Shown: positions 1-6,007, counted from the first letter of the stretch. The stretch: 6,203 bases of DNA from an uncultured cyanobacterium (GCA_938029995.1 CALHGI010000232.1:1-6203), one strand, 5' to 3'. Numbers and translations are program-made. Notes: generated by a model not told the origin, from the letters alone.

Positions 1-863
1 GCTTCCGCATCAGCATCAGATTGCTCATCATTCTCTTCAAAGCCATCCTTTTCAGGCTCATGGATCACTTTGACGGCCAATCTGACCAGATTAGGAGTTT
101 TCATGGGCATATGCCCTAAACGCTCTGTACCCGAGGCAGCACTTAAAAGCATTTTTGGTATTTCTGGCACGACATCAGCCTTTTGCAAAATGTCGTTTGC
201 CTTTTCTGAAACGGACTTCAGCACATCCCGAATAGCTTTTTCAATTAAAATTTGCCGCCTCATCACCTGAGCTGGTTGCATGGGGCCAGTGGGCTCATCA
301 TCAGCTTCGGACGCATCCACACGCTCCTCACCCATAAGGGTTTGGATTTCAGCTAACAGTTTTTCCTGGGAGTGCTTGGCCATCAACGATTCACCAGGGC
401 TATTGCTAGAGGTCTGCGCGTCAGATTCAAGGGTCGCACTATCCGCAGCACCATTCACAGCCTCGTCCTTTGAAGAAATAGCCTCTGGATCAGACTGAGC
501 CTTGACTGAAGCCGCTTCCAAAAACAATTGCCGGATCACGGCTAACCCATCTTCTTCAGCTGGCTTAAGGCTTAGCTGCTTAGCCGTTGCCCATTGATCA
601 TTCAGTTGCGATTGAATCCGATTGCCAAGGTCCCTAAGCTGCCTTTGCAGCTTATCCCGTTGAGACAGACTCAAGTCTAAAAACCGATCTGGATAAATCT
701 GGGTACAAACGTGATAGGACGCCAACACTAGCTGACGCTTGCTGGCCTGGCTTAACACTTTCAAATAATGATCAACTAACGTTTCAAGCCCAGTGGCAAT
801 ATCAGCAGTTTGGGTTTGAAGTTTGGAAAGCTGCTGTTCAATATGACCACTTGCGTTAACCAT
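1..863 (-). CDS. Unrecognised cyanobacterial protein, 5' part only (3' end beyond left edge)
   Basis: An uninterrupted minus-strand frame of 287 codons runs from ATG at 863 off the left edge with no stop, so the gene is partial. I do not recognise a named family. Residues 1-90 are helical and Gln/Leu rich; residues 44-75, including QLVLASYHVCTQIYPDRF, look like a conserved core. Residues 115-195 are a Ser/Ala/Asp/Glu-rich, probably disordered linker. A second helical block, about 196-228, begins MRRQILIEKAIRDVLKSVSE. The visible end (270-287) is strongly acidic. There is no signal peptide or membrane segment, so it is probably cytoplasmic. The start is uncertain: there is no clear Shine-Dalgarno before 863, and an in-frame GTG lies two codons upstream at 869. 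I have a vague memory of such proteins near recG downstream of tsf in cyanobacteria, but the window does not reach far enough to show it. Confidence 0.75.
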   Translation of the reverse strand, partial: MVNASGHIEQQLSKLQTQTADIATGLETLVDHYLKVLSQASKRQLVLASYHVCTQIYPDRFLDLSLSQRDKLQRQLRDLGNRIQSQLNDQWATAKQLSLKPAEEDGLAVIRQLFLEAASVKAQSDPEAISSKDEAVNGAADSATLESDAQTSSNSPGESLMAKHSQEKLLAEIQTLMGEERVDASEADDEPTGPMQPAQVMRRQILIEKAIRDVLKSVSEKANDILQKADVVPEIPKMLLSAASGTERLGHMPMKTPNLVRLAVKVIHEPEKDGFEENDEQSDADAE

Positions 864-952
864 GCGCACAAATTTCTTTAACGGAAAATGACATTGAAAA
901 TGACGCTCACAACAGCGCTGCCAATTCTAGTATAGGCGTTATACCAAATGAC

Positions 953-1005
953 CTGATGGTGTAAGCAACTGCCTCGTTTAGGCGCTTGCATCACCCAGTT
1001 TTTTT
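953..1005 (+). terminator. Orphan intrinsic-terminator-like hairpin pointing rightwards
   Basis: Four short helices stack into an imperfect hairpin: 953-955 with 996-998, 958-961 with 992-995, 963-966 with 984-987, and 971-974 with 980-983, closing on the loop CGTTT (975-979). Seven T residues (999-1005) follow at once, the layout of a factor-independent terminator on the plus strand. No plus-strand gene lies upstream; the nearest coding sequence runs the other way and starts at 863. The transcript it would end could be a short untranslated RNA arising in about 870-950, with TAGTAT (928-933) a possible -10 box but no convincing -35. The bulges reduce confidence. Confidence 0.4.
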
Positions 1006-1356
1006 AGAACGATTGACTCACTTTCAAGTTCTCAATTGGATAAAGGTCGTTGCTGATTGAGGTGATTAACCGCCCTCTATAGATAAGATTAACAACGTGG
1101 GCACTGTTAACCCTCGGGATGGTTTCATCTAGGAAATCGTGATTGTCTGCATCATCACTCGATCGGTGCATCCCCTACATCAGCCAATAGCAAAACTTTC
1201 AAGACCGATATTATAGCCATCTGCCAAATGCATTCAACAGCAATGGCCATCGCTTAGGTACTATCCAACCTTGCAGAGGTACTAGTGCCATAACTCTACA
1301 CGCCGAGCTCTATTGTGCAGCATACCCCCATGTCGAGGTTCAGCAACTCTCAAAGC
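1006..1356. other. Gene-free interval downstream of tsf, nothing recognised
   Basis: Both strands were read. There is no long open frame with a ribosome-binding site, no tRNA-like fold, no transposon end and no protein fragment I recognise. Small items only: AGGTACTA occurs twice (1256-1263 and 1277-1284), and the TTAAC motif occurs three times within 1060-1120. No convincing promoter for the leftward gene at 863 could be picked out. Confidence 0.5.
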
Positions 1357-1390
1357 ATTAAGGCAGGCACCTTAATGGGCCTGCCTTAAT
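1357..1390 (-). terminator. Stem-loop after tsf, probable transcript end
   Basis: A perfect 12-bp inverted repeat, ATTAAGGCAGGC (1357-1368) and GCCTGCCTTAAT (1379-1390), flanks a 10-base loop 42 bases past the tsf stop. The stem is GC-rich in the middle with A/T ends, and only a poor T-run follows on the minus strand. It may terminate weakly, or instead protect the 3' end of the rpsB-tsf mRNA. The symmetry would let it work in both directions. Confidence 0.55.
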
Positions 1391-1432
1391 TGCATCAAGC
1401 ACAAACGCTAAATCATCACTCATTGATGACCA

Positions 1433-2179
1433 CTATTTTTTCTTTTTACCCTTTTTCTTTTTAGATTCTGCGGCAGGCTTTTCCTCTTTCTTCTGAGGTT
1501 CCGCTGCGGGCTTTTCCTCTTTCTTTATGCCTGCTTGAGCAGCCACTTCTTCGGCAAAGTTATCTTCCTTTTTCTCAATCCCTTCACCCAGAGTAAAGCG
1601 GGAAAACCGACGAACTTGAATATTTTCGCCTAAGGTAGACACTGACTGTTTAATCAGTTCCTCAATAGTGATGTTTTGATCTTTGATAAAGGGCTGATCC
1701 ATCAGCGATAACTCTTTCAATCGCTTACCGATACGACCATCGACAATTTTCTCACGGATATTTTCCGGCTTTTTAGCTAGATCCTCACGGCCCATCTCAA
1801 TCTCCCGCTCACGAGCCACTGACTCTGCAGGAATTTCCGTAGTTCTGACCACTTCAACGTTAGGACAAGCCGCAATCTGCATCGCAATGTCCCGAGCGAG
1901 GGTCTTGAATTCTTCACGACGAGCAACAAAGTCTGTCTCGCAGTTAATTTCTACCAGCACACCAACACGACCACCCGTGTGAATGTAGCTCTCAACTAAA
2001 CCTTCAGCGGCCACTCGGCCTTCTTTCTTAGCAGCTGAAGTAATACCTTTCTGTCGAAGCCATTCCGTCGCCTTCTGCAAGTCACCTTCTGTTTCCTGAA
2101 GGGCCTTCTTACAATCCATCATGCCTGCGCCAGTAGCATCGCGCAGCTCCTTTACCTGTTTTGCAGAAATGCCTGCCAT
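1433..2179 (-). CDS. tsf: Translation elongation factor EF-Ts
   Basis: Guanine nucleotide exchange factor: it binds EF-Tu-GDP in the cytoplasm and promotes GDP release so EF-Tu can be reloaded. The 248-residue product starts [20 protein letters not shown], the typical N-terminal UBA-like domain (about 1-55). The TDFV signature that contacts EF-Tu is at 82-85, and the family motif LMDQPFIKD at 159-167. It is the short cyanobacterial/plastid type. After about residue 205 the core gives way to a low-complexity tail with two copies of KKEEKPAAE (219-227 and 230-238), ending in two runs of four lysines around one glycine. The start is fixed by AGGAGG five bases upstream. It lies 144 bases downstream of rpsB on the same strand, the standard bacterial order, and is probably co-transcribed with it. 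Confidence 0.97.
   Translation of the reverse strand: MAGISAKQVKELRDATGAGMMDCKKALQETEGDLQKATEWLRQKGITSAAKKEGRVAAEGLVESYIHTGGRVGVLVEINCETDFVARREEFKTLARDIAMQIAACPNVEVVRTTEIPAESVAREREIEMGREDLAKKPENIREKIVDGRIGKRLKELSLMDQPFIKDQNITIEELIKQSVSTLGENIQVRRFSRFTLGEGIEKKEDNFAEEVAAQAGIKKEEKPAAEPQKKEEKPAAESKKKKGKKKK
1476..1525 (-). repeat. In-frame 33-bp repeat in the 3' end of tsf
   Basis: The 17-mer GGCTTTTCCTCTTTCTT (plus-strand reading) occurs at 1476-1492 and again at 1509-1525, a period of 33 bases or 11 codons. It encodes the doubled KKEEKPAAE of the EF-Ts tail. The period is a multiple of three, so gain or loss of a unit keeps the frame. Confidence 0.85.
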
Positions 2180-2183
2180 TATG

Positions 2184-2190
2184 TCCTCCT
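2184..2190 (-). promoter_or_regulatory. Strong Shine-Dalgarno of tsf
   Basis: Minus-strand AGGAGGA lies just before the ATG at 2179; its AGGAGG core ends five bases from the start codon. It settles the EF-Ts start and predicts efficient, independent initiation on tsf. Confidence 0.9.
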
Positions 2191-2214
2191 ACACTAACGT
2201 TGTAATTGCCACAC

Positions 2215-2254
2215 AAAAAAAGCTTTTGCCGGCATGCCAAACCCTTCCCAGCAA
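2215..2254 (-). terminator. Possible attenuator hairpin between rpsB and tsf
   Basis: Read on the minus strand, TTGCTGG (2254-2248) can pair with CCGGCAA (2232-2226) over a 15-base loop, seven pairs with one G-U. AAGC and a run of seven T (2221-2215) follow. This is a weak intrinsic-terminator layout in the rpsB-tsf spacer, and partial read-through would lower tsf relative to rpsB. A terminator in this spacer is known in Escherichia coli; the equivalent here is inference. The long loop and four-base gap before the T-run count against strong termination. Confidence 0.4.
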
Positions 2255-2256
2255 TG

Positions 2257-2292
2257 TTGCCAGCTGACACCCATCAGGAAACCAGCTGGCAG
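2257..2292 (-). repeat. Inverted repeat in the rpsB-tsf spacer
   Basis: A perfect 9-bp inverted repeat, TGCCAGCTG (2258-2266) and CAGCTGGCA (2283-2291), with a 16-base loop, extendable by a G-U pair at 2257/2292. It lies 32 bases past the rpsB stop and immediately before the possible attenuator. Its CCAGC stretch could also pair with the GCTGG of the next hairpin, so the two structures might compete. It has no T-run of its own and could be a processing or 3'-stabilising element. Confidence 0.6.
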
Positions 2293-2323
2293 TCAAATAA
2301 ATTCCAAGAGCTAATGCTGCGTC

Positions 2324-3253
2324 TTATTCTCCGTCTGCCGCAGGAGCAGCTTCTGCTTCCGCAGGAACTTCCTCGACAGCGGCGGGAGCTTCCTCGACAG
2401 CAGCGGGAGCTTTCTCCTCAACAGCTGCAGGGACTTCTTCAGCAGTGGCTTCTACAGCTGCAGGTACATCCCCGGCAGCAGGAACAGCAGCCTCAGGATA
2501 ATCATAATCTTCTTCGGCGCTTGGATAGTCGGCATAAATGTCGTCTCCATCACCACTTTCCTGAAGGGATTGGCCGTGGGACCCTTCGTATATGGCATTG
2601 GCCAAGCTACCCAAGATCAGCTTAATGGAGCGGATAGCGTCGTCATTACCTGGGATCGGAATATCCACCACATCTGGATCGCAATTAGTATCCAGCAAGG
2701 AGACGATGGGAATACCCAGCTTCTGACATTCTTGGACTGCGTTATATTCCCGCTTAATATCCACCATGATGACTACATCAGGCAGACGTCGCATAAGTTT
2801 AATGCCGCCCAAATATTTTTGAAGCTTCTCTAGCTCACGGCGTAGGACAGCAGCTTCTTTTTTAGGACGCAGGGCCAAAGCCCCAGTTTCCTGCATGCGC
2901 TCTAGCTCTTTGAGCCGCTCCACACGGGTTTTAATAGTGGTCCAGTTGGTGAGCATTCCTCCCAACCAACGCTGATTGATGTAGTAAGAACCGCAGCGGC
3001 TAGCCTCTTCCGCGACAATACCGGCAGCTTGGCGCTTAGTACCAACAAACAAAAACTTTTGACCCTTCTCAGCGGAACCACGGACAAAGTTATAGGCATT
3101 GTCGAGCAGCTGAGCAGTCTGAACTAGGTCAATAATATGAACACCGTTACGGGCAGTGAAAATATATTGATCCATTTTGGGGTTCCAACGGCGGGTCTGG
3201 TGACCAAAGTGAACCCCTGACTCAAGCAATTGAGCCAATGTTACAACAGGCAT
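2324..3253 (-). CDS. rpsB: 30S ribosomal protein S2 with acidic C-terminal extension
   Basis: Structural protein of the small ribosomal subunit, assembled late and needed for S1 docking in bacteria. Family hallmarks: [19 protein letters not shown] (9-27), FVGTKRQA (69-76), the [11 protein letters not shown] signature (94-104), LPDVVIMVD (157-165) and [13 protein letters not shown] (181-193). The S2 fold ends near residue 225. The protein runs to 309, whereas cyanobacterial S2 is usually about 260-270. The extra tail is Ala/Glu/Pro/Val rich with repeats such as VPAAVEE and APAAVEE; from residue 212 on it has a single lysine (281) and no arginine, so it is strongly acidic and probably disordered. 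The start is supported by AAGGAG seven to eight bases upstream. It precedes tsf on the same strand. Confidence 0.97.
   Translation of the reverse strand: MPVVTLAQLLESGVHFGHQTRRWNPKMDQYIFTARNGVHIIDLVQTAQLLDNAYNFVRGSAEKGQKFLFVGTKRQAAGIVAEEASRCGSYYINQRWLGGMLTNWTTIKTRVERLKELERMQETGALALRPKKEAAVLRRELEKLQKYLGGIKLMRRLPDVVIMVDIKREYNAVQECQKLGIPIVSLLDTNCDPDVVDIPIPGNDDAIRSIKLILGSLANAIYEGSHGQSLQESGDGDDIYADYPSAEEDYDYPEAAVPAAGDVPAAVEATAEEVPAAVEEKAPAAVEEAPAAVEEVPAEAEAAPAADGE
2369..2410 (-). repeat. 21-bp tandem repeat in rpsB tail
   Basis: Two adjacent 21-base units (2369-2389 and 2390-2410) differ at one position (2381 versus 2402). They encode successive seven-residue AAVEE-containing units of the S2 tail, and a more diverged 24-base copy follows. 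The near identity points to recent duplication by slippage that keeps the frame. Confidence 0.85.
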
Positions 3254-3260
3254 TTAATTT

Positions 3261-3267
3261 TCTCCTT
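3261..3267 (-). promoter_or_regulatory. Shine-Dalgarno of rpsB
   Basis: Minus-strand AAGGAGA, seven bases before the ATG at 3253. It supports the annotated S2 start, which also gives the expected [18 protein letters not shown] beginning. Confidence 0.85.
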
Positions 3268-3366
3268 CCGGGTTAAACCTCCACCTGGTGTGCATTTCAG
3301 CAACAAAGCTATGGCAACTGAAGCCGACTTACGTTACTAAAACACCCGAAATAACCAAGTGTGTGA

Positions 3367-3396
3367 ATTATTCAAAGCTAAACTAGGGTAGCACAA
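3367..3396 (-). promoter_or_regulatory. Tentative rpsB promoter
   Basis: On the minus strand TTGTGC (3396-3391) and AATAAT (3372-3367) are separated by 18 bases. The -10 box matches the consensus at five of six positions, the -35 box at only three. It would start the transcript near 3360 and give a leader of roughly 105 bases. I recognise no known S2-binding leader fold in it. Confidence 0.3.
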
Positions 3397-3401
3397 GACG
3401 A

Positions 3402-3425
3402 GGTTCAGCTTCACTGACCTGAACC
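3402..3425. repeat. Inverted repeat in the rpsB/pilT divergent region
   Basis: GGTTCAG (3402-3408) and CTGAACC (3419-3425) form a perfect 7-bp inverted repeat around a 10-base spacer. It lies just upstream of the tentative rpsB -35 box. It has no T-run, so it is more like an operator or cruciform than a terminator. I cannot name a regulator. Confidence 0.5.
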
Positions 3426-3511
3426 GTTTGCTATCTGCCCTTAAAAATTTGGGTAGTCTGTTGGTGATAGGTAAGTGTGCCTGTCCTGTGACAGTATTCT
3501 GGCCTGTAGTA

Positions 3512-3539
3512 TTGACAGATGCGAAGGCGTCTTTATCTA
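3512..3539 (+). promoter_or_regulatory. Candidate pilT promoter
   Basis: A consensus -35 box TTGACA (3512-3517) is followed after 16 bases by TATCTA (3534-3539), a mediocre -10. Transcription would begin near 3546, downstream of the GTG at 3475. If real, it rules out the longer reading of pilT and favours the ATG at 3601 with a 5' UTR of about 55 bases. Confidence 0.4.
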
Positions 3540-3600
3540 CATATATAGAAAGAATATTTCTAGCCGTTATCCGTCGTTAACTGAAGGCTTTTGGTGCTTT

Positions 3601-4821
3601 ATGACTGATTCACAACGCCCCTCTTCAATGCCGTCTGCTCCGCCGCCACCGCCCCAGCGGACCGCTCCGCCGCCGCCGCCGGGCATGGGTAGGGCAGGGG
3701 GCTCAAGGCCTGCGGCTCCGCCACCGATGCCAAAGTCAGCAGCTGGGGTGAGGGTCGGCGGTGGCCTTACTTTAGAGCGCATCGTGCGTGAAGCTTTTGA
3801 TAAAGGATTTTCCGATGTTCACCTAGGCGTAGCCGAGGTGCCTCGCTTTCGCAACCGAGGGGAAATTGAAACCACAGATTATCCCGTCACCGATGAGGCA
3901 ACTTTTTATGGCTGGCTAGCTGAAGTGCTGAAGCCAGATCAAATCCAAGCCTTTAAGCAATCGATGGATTTTGACGGGGCGGCACATTTTGACTTTACGC
4001 GGGTACGGATAAACATCTTCAACACCCTGCGCGGTCCATCCATGGTCATGCGTTTGATTCCGGTCAAAATCCTGACCATTGACCAACTGAATTTACCTGT
4101 GGTTCTGAAAGATATCTGTCACTACCACAAGGGATTGGTGCTCGTGACAGGACCAACCGGGTCCGGTAAGTCGACATCGCTCGCAGCGATGATTGACTAT
4201 ATCAATACAGATATGCCGAAGAATATCATCACCATTGAGGACCCGGTGGAGTTTGTCCACCGTAGCCGTATGTCCTTAATTAAGCAGCGGGAAGTGGGTA
4301 TTCACACCATGGAGTTCAAAAATGCTCTAAAGGCTTCCCTGCGGGAAGATCCTGATGTGATTTTAATTGGTGAGATTCGCGATCGCGAAACCGTTGACAT
4401 TGCTTTAAAAGCTGCCCAAACAGGCCACCTTGTATTTGGCACCTTGCATACAAACAGTGCTGTTAAAACGGTTGAGCGTATCTTAGGGATGTATGAGCCG
4501 GAACAGCAAAGTGCTGTACGGATCTCCATCGCTGAATCCTTGGTGGCGGTCGTAGCCCAGGGCTTATGCCGAACAACCGATGGGAAACGGGCGGCATTCC
4601 ATGAAATCCTAATCAATACGGATGCGATTAAGGATTACATTCAGCGGGGACAGCTAGATGAAGTAGAAGCTTTACTGCCAAAATGCTCCTTTGATGGCAT
4701 GTCCACTATGAATCAGTCCCTGTATGCGCTGTACGAGTCTGGACGCATTACTGAAGAAACGGCCTTAGAAATGTCTCCACGGCAAAATGAAATGGCCCAA
4801 ATGCTACGTGGACGCATTTAG
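3601..4821 (+). CDS. pilT: PilT-family type IV pilus ATPase with proline-rich N-terminus (PilT2-like)
   Basis: Hexameric cytoplasmic ATPase of the PilT class, which powers pilus retraction from the inner-membrane base. 406 residues from ATG 3601. Residues 1-48 are a Pro/Ala-rich, likely disordered head with two PPPPP runs; 55-165 is the PAS-like N-terminal domain (DVHLGVAEVPRFRNRGEI at 72-89). The RecA-like core has Walker A GPTGSGKST (184-192), Asp box TIEDPVEFVH (211-220), Walker B DVILIGEIRD (252-261) and His box GHLVFGTLHT (275-284), with all key residues intact. AIKDYIQRG (342-350) replaces the AIRNLIRE of classical PilT. The frame opens at GTG 3475, but the extra 42 residues are Cys-rich, unlike the family, and lie over the likely promoter. 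The Shine-Dalgarno is poor (GAAGG, 13 bases away). The Pro-rich head and divergent tail suggest the second cyanobacterial PilT, an inference from memory. Confidence 0.93.
   Translation: MTDSQRPSSMPSAPPPPPQRTAPPPPPGMGRAGGSRPAAPPPMPKSAAGVRVGGGLTLERIVREAFDKGFSDVHLGVAEVPRFRNRGEIETTDYPVTDEATFYGWLAEVLKPDQIQAFKQSMDFDGAAHFDFTRVRINIFNTLRGPSMVMRLIPVKILTIDQLNLPVVLKDICHYHKGLVLVTGPTGSGKSTSLAAMIDYINTDMPKNIITIEDPVEFVHRSRMSLIKQREVGIHTMEFKNALKASLREDPDVILIGEIRDRETVDIALKAAQTGHLVFGTLHTNSAVKTVERILGMYEPEQQSAVRISIAESLVAVVAQGLCRTTDGKRAAFHEILINTDAIKDYIQRGQLDEVEALLPKCSFDGMSTMNQSLYALYESGRITEETALEMSPRQNEMAQMLRGRI
4376..4389. repeat. HIP1 site inside a 14-bp palindrome
   Basis: TTCGCGATCGCGAA is a perfect palindrome whose centre, GCGATCGC (4379-4386), is the HIP1 octamer over-represented in many cyanobacterial genomes. 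It lies in the pilT Walker B codons. It is the only copy I found in the window. Confidence 0.85.
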
Positions 4822-4833
4822 ACCCATGGGCAT

Positions 4834-5805
4834 TTAGCTGGATGCCCCATTGAATATCTTTAGGTCCAGTCGTGTTCGCCACGACTGGACTTTTTTTTGT
4901 AGTGCCTGAGGAAGCCAGGGGTCATAGTGCTTATAGAGAGGAAGCCTGGGGATGAGCTGATAGTTATGGCGCTCTAATAAACTCGTCAATGCGGCTAAGG
5001 TTTGATGGGGATAGGTGGGGTTCACTTCGTCTACGGGCCCAATGCCACCTAAATCCGTCGCTCCGGCCTCTAAGCAGGCTATGAGCATGGCAGAATTCCG
5101 GACTAGATTAGGCGGGATTTGGATGGAGATAGTTGGCGGCAAGATGTGTCGAGCCAATGTGACGGCTTGGAGCAGTGTGCTGTCGTCACAGGAGGGAGCA
5201 AGCTGCTGCTGACGTTTTCCCGGTTGGTGAGGTTGGAGAATGACTTCTTGAATGTGGCCATACTGCTGATGGAGAGTTGCGATCACAACCAACGTCTCTT
5301 CCCAGTCAGCCACCGTCTCTCCAATGCCCAAAAGAAGACCCGTTGTAAACGGAATCCGTAACTGCCCCGCCCAATGTAACTGTTGCAGTCTAACCCTAGG
5401 CTGCTTACTGGGCGCATGACGATGGACCCCCTGCACCAAAGTAGGCGTCAACTGCTCCAACATCAGTCCCATGGACACATTCACTTGTTTGAGCTGGGCC
5501 ATTTCCTCAAAGCTCAACGGACCAGCATTGGTATGGGGCAAGAAACCAGCTGCCAATGCTAGCTGGCCCAGCTCATAGATGCGGGTAATCCAAGCAGAAC
5601 GTCGCTGACTATTGGGATGCACCTCACCACTGAGAATCAAAATTTCAATCGCGTCAAGGACATCCAGCTTGCCCTGGGCCTCATCCAGGCTCAGCCAGAC
5701 ATCACCCCCAGGCTGAACCCGAAAGTTGCAGTAACTGCAGTGGTTAAAACACTCGTACGTCGGCACCAAGGTATAGGCAGGACTATAGGTAATGCGAGTC
5801 CTCAA
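4834..5805 (-). CDS. cofG: 7,8-didemethyl-8-hydroxy-5-deazariboflavin (F0) synthase subunit CofG
   Basis: Radical SAM enzyme that, with CofH, builds the deazaflavin chromophore F0 from tyrosine and a ribityl-uracil intermediate. 323 residues. It begins with ITYSPAYTLVPTYECFNHC, typical of CofG, carrying the CX3CX2C cluster ligands Cys19, Cys23 and Cys26. Further family features are ILSGEVHP (57-64), GLLLGIGET (156-164) and IPPNLVRN (230-237). No CofH is visible in this window. In cyanobacteria, F0 is mainly known as a photolyase antenna rather than as a precursor of full F420. The start is TTG, not ATG: no ATG or GTG lies between it and the in-frame stop at 5853-5851, and AAGGA sits eight bases upstream. 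It is convergent with pilT (12-base gap between stops) and divergent from psbA; no terminator of its own is seen. Confidence 0.93.
   Translation of the reverse strand: MRTRITYSPAYTLVPTYECFNHCSYCNFRVQPGGDVWLSLDEAQGKLDVLDAIEILILSGEVHPNSQRRSAWITRIYELGQLALAAGFLPHTNAGPLSFEEMAQLKQVNVSMGLMLEQLTPTLVQGVHRHAPSKQPRVRLQQLHWAGQLRIPFTTGLLLGIGETVADWEETLVVIATLHQQYGHIQEVILQPHQPGKRQQQLAPSCDDSTLLQAVTLARHILPPTISIQIPPNLVRNSAMLIACLEAGATDLGGIGPVDEVNPTYPHQTLAALTSLLERHNYQLIPRLPLYKHYDPWLPQALQKKVQSWRTRLDLKIFNGASS
4863..4898 (+). terminator. Strong intrinsic terminator of pilT, inside the cofG coding end
   Basis: GTCCAGTCGTG (4864-4874) and CACGACTGGAC (4880-4890) form a perfect 11-bp stem with loop TTCGC, followed directly by eight T (4891-4898). 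On the plus strand this is a textbook factor-independent terminator 42 bases after the pilT stop. On the minus strand the T-run becomes an A-run before the stem, so it cannot serve cofG. The whole element lies within the last 22 or so codons of cofG. Confidence 0.92.
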
Positions 5806-5813
5806 TCCAGTTA

Positions 5814-5818
5814 TCCTT
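5814..5818 (-). promoter_or_regulatory. Shine-Dalgarno deciding the TTG start of cofG
   Basis: Minus-strand AAGGA, eight bases before the TTG at 5805. With no alternative ATG or GTG near the radical SAM motif, it fixes initiation at a rare start codon and suggests modest expression. Confidence 0.7.
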
Positions 5819-5827
5819 TTTCTGAAA

Positions 5828-5853
5828 GTTACATAACAATGAGTATTGACTCA
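5828..5853. promoter_or_regulatory. Inverted repeats and HLR1-like half-site upstream of cofG
   Basis: GTTACATA (5828-5835) matches one half of the HLR1 element bound by the cyanobacterial response regulator RpaB, but the second half-site is missing. Next to it TGAGT (5840-5844) and ACTCA (5849-5853) form an inverted repeat over ATTG, and a further ATGAG follows at 5857-5861. These lie 23-48 bases upstream of the cofG start, where a promoter or operator is expected. I could not identify a convincing cofG -10/-35 pair. Confidence 0.3.
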
Positions 5854-5959
5854 AATATGAGAGCCCATCATCACACACTTCTAGCTATCCAATAGACCTT
5901 TCAACCGCACAACTTCCAGTAGCCAACCTGGGGACAAGACCTTTGACTGATAGGACGTT

Positions 5960-6007
5960 AGCCCATACATACCGATCCATACACCTCTGCTTTTCAAGCC
6001 CATACAT
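5960..6007 (+). repeat. Three direct repeats upstream of the psbA promoter
   Basis: AGCCCATACAT occurs exactly at 5960-5970 and 5997-6007, and its core CCATACA a third time at 5977-5983. The cluster ends 33 bases before the psbA -35 box, a position suited to an activator. I know no regulator with this target. The overlapping minus-strand open frame at 5881-6114 looks like chance. Confidence 0.5.

Noticed and set aside
70..498. Two plus-strand frames (66 and 72 codons)
   Set aside because: They are shadows of the longer minus-strand gene at 1-863, which has coherent protein-like composition.
864..1432. Searched for a tRNA, 6S RNA, Yfr1, signal recognition particle RNA or insertion-sequence remnant
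   Set aside because: No cloverleaf, conserved motif or terminal inverted repeats with a target duplication could be found by eye.
2206..2625. Plus-strand 139-codon frame, Leu/Gln rich
   Set aside because: It is antisense to rpsB; its composition is the mirror of the Ala/Glu/Pro repeats in the S2 tail.
3481..3494. CTGTC-CTGT-GACAG mini hairpin and a TGTGA half-site before pilT, considered as a CRP-type (SYCRP1) site
   Set aside because: The second half TCACA is absent and the 5-bp stem is short enough to be chance.
3475..3600. GTG-started 42-residue N-terminal extension of the pilT product
   Set aside because: It is Cys-rich and unlike PilT proteins, has no ribosome-binding site, and contains the likely TTGACA promoter. 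The ATG at 3601 gives a normal MTDSQRP start.
3567..3782. Minus-strand Gly/Pro-rich 71-codon frame
   Set aside because: It is the antisense reading of the proline-coding CCG/CCA repeats of pilT.
4828..4847. GGGCAT/ATGCCC hairpin at the convergent junction, considered as a cofG terminator
   Set aside because: The stem is only six pairs, overlaps the cofG stop codon and lacks a T-run on the minus strand.
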